Below the pieces are notes generated by a model, which had not been told where the DNA came from, made no database searches, and worked only from the letters and a program-made list of their open reading frames with translations. Below, piece by piece: positions 1 to 6,260 of a stretch of DNA of 15,732 nucleotides (position 1 is the stretch's first letter; each line of letters opens with the position of its first letter). This stretch comes from Chrysochromulina tobinii (lineage: Eukaryota > Haptophyta > Prymnesiales > Chrysochromulinaceae), in the NCBI GenBank assembly GCA_001275005.1, contig JWZX01002098.1, forward strand, positions 1 through 15,732, read 5' to 3'. Both the position numbers and the translations under genes were made by a program.

Positions 1-1178
1 GACTGTTCAAGGCCATCGACATCGACGACGACGGGCTGATCGACATCGACGAGTTTCGGCTCGCCCACAAGACGGCGACGGAGAGGCGAAACGCAAACGC
101 AAAGCCCGGGCAGCCGGGCCCGCAGGCCCATCAGGTCCCGCATCCAAGGCCTCCTGCACCGGTCGCATCCCAGAGTCACTCGGTGCCCGTAAACACGCAT
201 GCCGCGAACGTGTCACGCATGCCGAGCGCGATGTCGAAGACTGCTGAGGACCACAAGGCGGATGGCAACAAAGCCTTCCGCGGGGGTGAGTACGCCGAGG
301 CTGTGCGCAGCTTCACCGAGGCGCTGCGGCTCAACCCGCATGATGCCCTCGTTCTCGGCAACCGCGCTGCAGCTTTCGACAAGCTGGGCGAGCATGAGCG
401 CGCGATCACGGACTCGATTGCGTCGCTCCGGATCGACCCAACATATCTCAAGGGCTATTTTAGGTTGGCGACGGCGTACATCGCCGTCAACCGGCCGCGC
501 GAGGCGCTCGAAGCGGTGAAGCAGGGTCTCGTGATCCAGCGCACCAATTCCCAGCTGAGGCAGCTTGAAGAGCAGGCGACATCGATGATGGGCGTCGTGC
601 TCAATAAGGCGGCGGCCGAACGAGCGGCTGCTGAGAAGAAATCTATCGAGAAAGCGGCCGCAGAGAAGGAAGCAGCCAAGAGGGCGGCAGCCGAGAAGAT
701 GGCGGCCGAGAAGGCGGCGGCCGAGAAGGCGGCGGCCGAGAAGGCGGCGGCCAAGAAGGCGGCGGCCGAGAAGGCGGAGGCTCTTCAGCGGTTCGTAGAA
801 GAAATGGAAGAGCCGGTAGAGAAGAAGACCAGCTCCATCGTGTCCAAGCTCTCCGCACTCGGCGCGGACACCAACACCAAGCGCGCCGCTGTGGGTGGCG
901 TCATCGGATTTGTTGGCGGGACTGCGGTCCGCAAGACCCAAGACCTTGTGCTCACGTGCGGCCTCCTCGGCGGCGCGGCCGTGGCGGGCGCGTGCTACTT
1001 CGGATACATCGAGGAGGAGGACATCGCGAAGGTCGTTACGGCGTTGTCGGGCGTCTCCTCGAGGTTCGGCTCCTTCTTCTCCGCAGTTGTGGATGTGAAG
1101 CTGAGTGACTTCGTAGCGGCGCCGGGCCTGACGACTGGTGTTGCGCTGGGATTTGCGCTCGGCTACAAGATGGGTTGA
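1..1178 (+). CDS. EF-hand / TPR co-chaperone-like protein with C-terminal FUN14-like membrane domain (5' partial)
   Basis: The reading frame is open from base 3 to the TGA at 1176-1178, giving 391 visible residues; the start lies left of the window. Residues 6-17 form a canonical EF-hand loop (DIDDDGLIDIDE, Asp at 1, 3 and 5, Gly at 6, Ile at 8, Glu at 12), predicting Ca2+ binding. About residues 80-185 are three TPR units. The five carboxylate-clamp positions used by STI1/CHIP-type TPRs for Hsp70/Hsp90 tails are present: K and N in HKADGNKAF, N in GNRAAAF, K and R in LKGYFRLA. A Lys/Glu/Ala helix follows (about 200-265). The last 100 residues have two Gly-rich hydrophobic segments and a GYIEEEDIAKV loop resembling the FUN14 family of mitochondrial outer-membrane proteins. 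Inference: a Ca2+-responsive chaperone-docking protein on an organelle membrane. An internal ATG at 231 could start a shorter TPR form. No intron is visible. Confidence 0.8.
   Translation, partial: LFKAIDIDDDGLIDIDEFRLAHKTATERRNANAKPGQPGPQAHQVPHPRPPAPVASQSHSVPVNTHAANVSRMPSAMSKTAEDHKADGNKAFRGGEYAEAVRSFTEALRLNPHDALVLGNRAAAFDKLGEHERAITDSIASLRIDPTYLKGYFRLATAYIAVNRPREALEAVKQGLVIQRTNSQLRQLEEQATSMMGVVLNKAAAERAAAEKKSIEKAAAEKEAAKRAAAEKMAAEKAAAEKAAAEKAAAKKAAAEKAEALQRFVEEMEEPVEKKTSSIVSKLSALGADTNTKRAAVGGVIGFVGGTAVRKTQDLVLTCGLLGGAAVAGACYFGYIEEEDIAKVVTALSGVSSRFGSFFSAVVDVKLSDFVAAPGLTTGVALGFALGYKMG
690..778 (+). repeat. 15-bp coding tandem repeat (AAAEK helix)
   Basis: About six imperfect copies of GCCGAGAAGGCGGCG encode AEKAA repeats of a charged helix between the TPR and the membrane domain. 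The unit length is a multiple of three, so copy number can change without frameshift. Confidence 0.8.
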
Positions 1179-1623
1179 GGAATGCGCGCGCATGTCTCCA
1201 CTTGCCCTGTCTCTTGCCCTGCTTCCTCCTCAAAGCCGCGTCGCGCATCCCCGCGTGGGGCGAGACACGCCTGGCGCCGTCTTTATCAGTGATTTCAGAA
1301 TTTTTTCCATCTGCGCTGCCGGGGAAGCCCCCGATCCGGGGCGTGTATGTCGTGTGTGGTGCGCGTGTGTGCCCTGATTATTACACCGGAGTTGCGGAGA
1401 CGCAGACACTCGAACCGGTATCGTGTTCAAACAAGAATGCTCGTGAAAACCCCGTGACAAGAACCGTGAACCACGACCGCACGACCACGAGCGAGGACAG
1501 GACCCCCGGACGGAACCTCAATAGTTTGGGAGCGGCCAACTAACAGCCGATTCATTAGGACGAAACTTTCAATCTGGGACCGCGAAAGTTGGGGAAAACA
1601 GGGAGTGCTTCTTTAGGAAATCC
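1179..1623. other. Intergenic region, 445 bp
   Basis: Between two plus-strand genes. I see no convincing ORF, RNA gene or repeat. It should hold the 3' UTR of the TPR gene and the promoter and 5' UTR of the Skp1/LRR gene. It is less GC-rich towards its right end (about 1380-1620). No clear TATA box or polyadenylation signal could be assigned. Confidence 0.5.
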
Positions 1624-3612
1624 ATGAAGCGTCGTCGAGTCGGCGGCGGCGGTGACAACGGCGGCGGCGACGTCGTCGTCGGCGGCGGCGACGACGACGA
1701 TGTGAGGGTGCGAAGCGCCGAGGGCGAGGTGGTCGCGTGGTCACGTTCGGCCGCGGCGCGATCGGCCGCGCTCGCCAACTGGGTGAGCGACACGGGCGGC
1801 GCCGAGGGGGCGTTCGCCACTCTGGTGCCTGCGGTAGCGCTCCGCAAGCTCTCGCGCGTCGCCGAGGGCGGGGCGGAGGAGGGCGGGGCGCTGGAGGGGT
1901 GCTCGCTCGCGCACCTCGCGCAGCTGTTGCATGGCGCGCACTTTCTCGACGTGGACGTTGAGCTTCTCCGCCTCCTCTCGCGTTCCCTGTGCACCGGCCA
2001 CCTCGCCGGCAAGAGTGGCCCGGAGCTCGGGCGGCTGCTGGGCGTCGTGAGCGATTTCCCCACCGAGGCGGAGCGGCAGACGGCGACGGAGGAGCCCCTC
2101 TACACGCAAGACGCTCAGCACGACGCCACCGCTCCGGGAGCGGCCGACGCGCCCACACCGCCAGCGCCCATGTGCTGGCTCTCGACGCAGCTCGTCAACG
2201 AGGACGCCCTCGAGGACGCCCTTGCGGACGCCGACGTGCCGACGCTGCGCGCGCTCAAGGGCGTGAGCCTCGCGTGGCGCGCGCGGGCGCGGCGCGTCCT
2301 GTGCGCGCGGCTGTGCGCACGCGTCGGCCTGCCGCTCACGAGCAACCTCGTCGAGGTGACCGAGCTCGACCTCTCGGACAGCCGCGCCGCCGGTCGCCTC
2401 TTCGCTGACGCGGTCGACGCGTCGCGCTGGCTGCCCAACCTGGCAAAGGTGACGGGGCTGGGCGGCTTCGAGGTGGACGTGGCCGCGCTGAGGCGCGTGG
2501 TGTCTTCGGCTGGATCGGAAGAATTTGAAGATGGTACGCAACCGTATCCGATGGCGGGGGTGCGCGCCTGCATCCGCGGCGAGGGCGAGGCGCCGATGGA
2601 GGTGCTGCTCGCCGCGTGCGCGCTGCGCGATGGCGAGGCGCGCGTGCCGGCGAACGCGTTCCGTGGGGAAAGGTCCATGAGGTCGATCGCGCTGCCCGCT
2701 GGCCTCATTAGCATCGGTGAGTGCGCCTTCCTTGGCTGCTCCTCGATGACATCGATCGAGCTGCCCGCTGGCCTCACGAGCCTCGGTAGGTACGCCTTCC
2801 ACGACTGCTCCTCAATGACGTCGATCGCGCTGTCCGCCGGCCTCACGAGCATCGGTGGGCACGCCTTCGATGGCTGGTCATCAATGACATCGATCGAGCT
2901 GCCCGCCGGCCTCACGAGCCTCGGTGCGTTCGCCTTCGATGGCTGCTCCTCGTTGACGTCCATCGCGCTGCCTGCTGGCATCACGTGCCTCGGTGGGTAC
3001 ACCTTCCTGGGCTGCTCCTCGATGACGTCGATCGCGCTGCCTGCCGGCCTCACGAGCCTCGGTGATGGCACCTTCTATGGCTGCTCCTCGTTGACATCGA
3101 TCAAGCTGCCCGCCGGCCTCACGAGCATCGGTGAGCACGCCTTCACTCGCTGCTCCTCGATGACGTCGATCGCGCTGCCCGCCGGCCTCACGAGCCTCGG
3201 CGGGTACGCTTTTGTTGACTGCTCCTCGATGACGTCGATTGCGCTGCCCGCCGGCCTCACGAGCCTCAGTGGGTTCGCCTTCCAGGGCTGCTCCTTGATG
3301 ACGTCGATCGAGCTGCCCGCCGGCCTCACGAGCCTCGGTGGGTTCGCCTTCTATGGCTGCTCCTCGATGACGTCGATCGAGCTGCCCGCCGGCCTCACGA
3401 GCCTTGGTGATTGCGTCTTCTCTGGCTGCTCCTCGATGATGTCGATCGAGCTGCCTGCCAGCCTCACGAGCCTCGGTGATTGCGTCTTCTTTGGCTGCTC
3501 CTCGATGACGTCGATCGCGCTGCCCGCCGGCTTCGATGTCAGCATTCTCAGGTCCACCCAAGTGCCTCCCAGTGCCATCCTATGTTTTGGACTGGCATTT
3601 GATGTTGATTGA
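1624..3612 (+). CDS. Skp1-like + F-box-like + BspA-type leucine-rich repeat fusion protein
   Basis: Intronless ORF of 662 residues starting MKRRRV, a possible nuclear signal. Residues about 26-160 resemble Skp1: a VRVRSAEGEVV strand, the helix pair LLHGAHFLDVDVELLRLLSR (Skp1: LxLAANYLNIKxLLDL), then GKSGPELGRLLGVVSDF and PTEAERQTATEEPLY (Skp1: GKTPEEIRKxFNIxNDFTPEEE). This C-terminal part is what grips F-box proteins in SCF ligases. Residues about 188-228 (QLVNEDAL, DVPTLRALKGVSLAWRARAR) look like an F-box. Residues 350-640 are twelve 23-residue LRR_5 repeats, consensus SMTSIxLPAGLTSLGxxAFxGCS, plus a broken thirteenth that runs into a divergent tail. Inference: adaptor and substrate-receptor parts of an SCF ubiquitin ligase in one chain. 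The Skp1 call is fairly firm, the F-box call weaker. The LRR alone is common in microalgae and carries no specific function. Confidence 0.75.
   Translation: MKRRRVGGGGDNGGGDVVVGGGDDDDVRVRSAEGEVVAWSRSAAARSAALANWVSDTGGAEGAFATLVPAVALRKLSRVAEGGAEEGGALEGCSLAHLAQLLHGAHFLDVDVELLRLLSRSLCTGHLAGKSGPELGRLLGVVSDFPTEAERQTATEEPLYTQDAQHDATAPGAADAPTPPAPMCWLSTQLVNEDALEDALADADVPTLRALKGVSLAWRARARRVLCARLCARVGLPLTSNLVEVTELDLSDSRAAGRLFADAVDASRWLPNLAKVTGLGGFEVDVAALRRVVSSAGSEEFEDGTQPYPMAGVRACIRGEGEAPMEVLLAACALRDGEARVPANAFRGERSMRSIALPAGLISIGECAFLGCSSMTSIELPAGLTSLGRYAFHDCSSMTSIALSAGLTSIGGHAFDGWSSMTSIELPAGLTSLGAFAFDGCSSLTSIALPAGITCLGGYTFLGCSSMTSIALPAGLTSLGDGTFYGCSSLTSIKLPAGLTSIGEHAFTRCSSMTSIALPAGLTSLGGYAFVDCSSMTSIALPAGLTSLSGFAFQGCSLMTSIELPAGLTSLGGFAFYGCSSMTSIELPAGLTSLGDCVFSGCSSMMSIELPASLTSLGDCVFFGCSSMTSIALPAGFDVSILRSTQVPPSAILCFGLAFDVD
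2671..3534 (+). repeat. 69-bp tandem repeat array encoding LRR_5 units
   Basis: Twelve full 69-bp units plus a partial one, all in frame. Copies are nearly identical at the silent positions of the MTSIxLPAGLTSLG core and vary mostly at xxAFxxC. That implies recent amplification or conversion between units, with change concentrated at a few exposed positions. Confidence 0.9.
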
Positions 3613-4003
3613 GCCAGAATGCGGGAATGCGGGAATGCGGAGGGGAAACCAGAATCGAATCGCAAGGTTCGAACAACTATCTATCTATACAGTCAAATAC
3701 AGTCTGGGCGGGTCGCCGGTGGGGTTTTGAGAGCCTTGCTGCGCTTGGAAGGCGCCGTGACACCACGGTGGAGAAAAGCCGTTCTGAGTGCGTGTGGTGT
3801 CCTGTGTGGTGTTGAGTTTGAAGCAAGCTAATTAGTCGAAACAACATAAGTTACTGAGTTTGTGCCCGGCCAGCGCGCGAAGGGGGAGGCGAAGAAAGAA
3901 ACGGCGCGCTCGCCTTCCGCCGATTCTTCAATCTCCGCGACCGCGAATCTCTTTCATCCCTGGCAGTCCCTTCCCGCGACGCGCGCGCGTGGGTGAACAC
4001 GCT
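3613..4003. other. Intergenic region, 391 bp
   Basis: Between two plus-strand genes. It starts with three short GAATGCGG-type repeats at about 3618-3641 and has a small CTAT repeat at about 3680. No supported gene. The right part probably carries the promoter and 5' UTR of the small membrane protein. Confidence 0.5.
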
Positions 4004-4294
4004 ATGGGCGGGATCCAGTCCAGCCCTGCGCGGCCAATCAAGGCCCGGCGACCTGACGCCTACCCTGTCGAGGCCGAGAACGCCCTTTTGCACGAGGCTT
4101 GCGGCTCGCAGCCAGATTTCTGCCCGTTCACGCCGAGTACAGCAGACGGCGTGGCAGCTGTGTTGCACACACGCGGCGTCTGGATCGCGGTCGTGATCCC
4201 AGCCCTACTGCTCGTCATGCCGTTGCTCATAGCTTACTTGCCGCGTCTCGATGGGGACGAGGCCTTGGGATTGACTGCCGGCATCAATTATTGA
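4004..4294 (+). CDS. Small single-pass membrane protein with myristoylation-like N-terminus
   Basis: Start ATG at 4004 (ATGG context), stop TGA at 4292-4294, 96 residues, no intron. The N-terminus MGGIQSS fits the N-myristoylation pattern (Gly2, Ser6). A polar middle follows (residues about 8-57, with three Cys-containing motifs), then one strong hydrophobic helix, GVWIAVVIPALLLVMPLLIA, then a short acidic tail. An upstream in-frame start (ORF from 3860) would add an Arg-rich stretch that looks like untranslated leader, so I chose the inner ATG. I do not recognise the family. Inference: a tail-anchored, possibly lipidated membrane protein. Whether it is translated rests only on ORF structure and a plausible helix. 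Confidence 0.5.
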   Translation: MGGIQSSPARPIKARRPDAYPVEAENALLHEACGSQPDFCPFTPSTADGVAAVLHTRGVWIAVVIPALLLVMPLLIAYLPRLDGDEALGLTAGINY

Positions 4295-4777
4295 CATCAA
4301 CTCGACGAGTATTGCCGGGGCAGTAATGATGGGCTTTCGAGAACACATACGTGCGAGGGAAATCGACCTTCACGGTGGTTTGCACACCTCGGCGCTGAGA
4401 GTAATTAAGTGGTGGTTAGCACAATAAGGTCAAGGTGTCCAGAGCGGATACTGTGGTACGAGTGGTGCGCATGGTGGTGCGAGAGCCGAGAGGCCACGAG
4501 CAAGGAGATTATAGCGAGAGGTGGCCTTACATACTGTAACAGAGTAGGCACACTAGGCAGAGGCCTGATGCGTGCACACGTATACCAACCTAACCGTACC
4601 CATACCCACCTAATACCCACCACTTCCGCCGTCATACACATGTCCCCGTCCAAGCCGTCAGGTACAGTGGGAGCTATCGTGGACGTGGTCCTTTTGGACA
4701 CAGTCACACAGGTCACCGCACGGGCCCATTGCGCCCCCCGCCTCCTCGGCCGCCACTTGCGTTGGCAGTGATTCCTT
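4295..4777. other. Convergent intergenic region
   Basis: Lies between the plus-strand membrane-protein gene and the minus-strand FIST gene, so it should hold both 3' UTRs. At about 4523-4540 is CCTTACATACTGTAAC, which carries TGTAA on both strands; TGTAA is the known polyadenylation signal of green algae. Overlapping ORFs here have no protein-like features. Confidence 0.4.
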
Positions 4778-5170
4778 CTACTCTTGCGCCTCGCGCAGCG
4801 CCTCTTCGGCGAAGTCATGCTTGGCAATCTCGGTCACGTACCTGATGAGGGAGGCCATCAGAGGTCACTAGAGGCACTCCGAGGCACTCCGAGGCACTCC
4901 TAGGGCAATCAGAGGCAATCAGAGGCGATCAGATGAAATCAGAATCAATCGGAGGCAATCCGAGGCAATCCGAGGCAATCAGAAGCACTCAGAGGCACTC
5001 AGAGGCACTCAGAGGCACTCAGAGGCACTCAGAGGCCACGTACTCTTCCTTTTCAAGCCCAGGTATGAACCCAATGCCCAGCCGCCCCATCATCTTCTTG
5101 AGCTTCCCCGCGGTCAGAGCCCGAAGCGCCTCGGCGAGCTCCACCATCGACCGACCAGCCGCCGCTCGCT

Positions 5171-5207
<37 letters not shown>

Positions 5208-6098
5208 GGTTGCCTTCGCGGCAGCCACCGCCGCGGGCTGCGTGCGCGTGCGAGCGTACCTGTGGGGAGAGGAGGGCGCCGTGGTGAGCACTTGCATGCA
5301 CCCGACGGGCATCGGGATGGGCAGCCCACGTACCTGTGGGGAGAGGAGGGCGCCGTGGTGAGCACTTGCATGCACCTCGCGTCCGCCGTGGGCTGGGGGC
5401 GCGTGCGAGCGTACGCGGCAGCGACCGCAGCGTCGTCGGAGAAGGCAAGTTCTAGTGGGGCAGCCGTGCGGTGGGGCACGATAAACAGACCGTAGACGGC
5501 GGTGAATCCTTGAAGGCTTGCGTTGCCCACCTGCCCAATCCGGACGGCCATCAGAGGGCCATCAGAGGGTCTATCAGAGGGTCTATCCGAGGCTACGAAC
5601 TAGTCGCAATCAGAATTCAATTAAAGAGGAATCAGAGGTCCAATCTCGTCCATTAAAGAGGAATCAGAGGTCCAATCTCGTCAATTAAAGAGTAATCAGA
5701 GGGCCAATCTCGCACCTGGGTGGCGCGCGAGGGCGGCGCATCCGCGAGCGCTTGAGGCCCAATCTCGCCGCCAGCGTACATCCCGATCGAGCTTGCACCT
5801 GATGAGGGAGGCAATCAAGGGAGGCAATCAAGGGAGGCAATCAAGGGAGGTTATCAAGGGAGGCATTCAAGGGAGGCAATCAAGGGAGGCAATCAAGGGA
5901 GGCATTCAAGGGAGGTTATCAAGGGAGGCCATTAGCGAAGCCATTAGTTAAGCCAAGCGAGGCCATTAGCGAAGCCCATTCGTGTGGTCATTCGTGTGGC
6001 CTTTAGCGAGGCAATTGCAGGCAACGCACCGAGGCCGAAGCGGCTTGCAAACGCAGCGGCGTCGAATGCAGCCTCCCCAAAAAAGCCCTCGGCGCGTC
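4778..6098 (-). CDS. FIST C-terminal domain protein with SAP-like tail (five exons; 5' end unresolved)
   Basis: Exons in transcript order: 6098-6030, 5798-5716, 5530-5376, 5259-5044, 4841-4778 (TAG at 4780-4778). Phases match at all four junctions. The joined protein reads RAEGFFGEAAFDAAAF, then SSIGMYAGGEIGPQAL, then SLQGFTAVYGLF. This is the pattern of the FIST_C domain (acidic FGE, FxxGEIGP, hydrophobic G-T strand), an intracellular sensor domain found in bacteria and eukaryotes and related to F-box protein 22. A poly-Ala linker follows, then GKLKKMMGRLGIGFIPGLEK, like a SAP or ARMET-C helix pair. The first exon needs a preceding exon ending in phase 1. None is visible; the next exon upstream is HECT and ends in phase 0. 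So the gene is truncated, rearranged, or joined to HECT by splicing I could not resolve. Confidence 0.72.
4842..5043 (-). repeat. FIST intron 4: 10-bp repeat intron
   Basis: 202 bp. Donor GTACGTGG follows GAAGA; acceptor CTCATCAG precedes GTACGTGACC. The intron starts with the same eight bases as the next exon. It is filled with about fifteen copies of a 10-bp unit (plus-strand GAGGCACTCA or GAGGCAATCA). Confidence 0.85.
5260..5375 (-). repeat. FIST intron 3: two 42-bp family-B intron copies
   Basis: Two identical 42-bp units (5260-5301 and 5334-5375), each a complete mini-intron: sense GTGCATGCAAGTG at the donor end, TCTCCCCACAG at the acceptor. A 32-bp spacer separates them. Using the spacer as an exon would break the frame; skipping it keeps the frame. 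The downstream exon starts with a copy (YARTRTQP) of the end of the upstream exon (YARTRPQP). Confidence 0.85.
5531..5715 (-). repeat. FIST intron 2: repeat intron
   Basis: 185 bp, donor GTGCGAGA, acceptor ATTGGGCAG. The donor half has three copies of a roughly 32-bp unit (plus-strand AATTAAAGAGGAATCAGAGG followed by a CCAATCTCG motif). The acceptor half has GGCCATCAGA-type units. Confidence 0.8.
5799..6029 (-). repeat. FIST intron 1: repeat intron
   Basis: 231 bp, donor GTGCGTTG, acceptor CCCTCATCAG. About eleven copies of the plus-strand 10-mer AAGGGAGGCA/ATC make up the acceptor-side half; decayed units (GCGAAGCCATTAG) make up the donor side. Confidence 0.8.
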
Positions 6099-6260
6099 CT
6101 GTGAATGTGAGTGTGCATGCTGAGAGAAGGCGATCAGAGGGTCATCAGAGAGGCCATCCCAGAGATCATCAGAGGTCATCAGAGGTCATCAGAGGTCATC
6201 AGAGGTCATCAGAGGTCATCAGAGGTCATCAGAGGTCATCAGAGGTCATCAGAGGAGGAC
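6099..6260 (-). repeat. Repeat block joining the last HECT exon to the first FIST exon
   Basis: Looks like another repeat intron: donor GTCCTCCT after GCGGACCAG, about nine copies of plus-strand AGGTCATCAG (6171-6255), then CATTCACAG before the first FIST exon. The two sides do not agree in phase (0 versus 1), so it is either not spliced this way or marks a rearrangement point. Confidence 0.6.

Noticed and set aside
213-1193. Minus-strand ORF opposite the TPR gene
   Set aside because: Codon-bias shadow of a GC-rich gene; the plus frame has EF-hand and TPR residues in order.
2881-3561. Minus-strand ORFs across the LRR array
   Set aside because: Shadow frames of the 69-bp coding repeat; the sense frame encodes recognisable LRR_5 units.
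4405-4827. ORFs on both strands in the convergent intergenic region
   Set aside because: No domain, low-complexity or coiled signal, and they overlap each other and the last FIST exon.
5302-5333. Micro-exon between the two 42-bp intron copies
   Set aside because: Including its 32 bp shifts the FIST gene out of frame, whereas removing the whole 116 bp keeps it.
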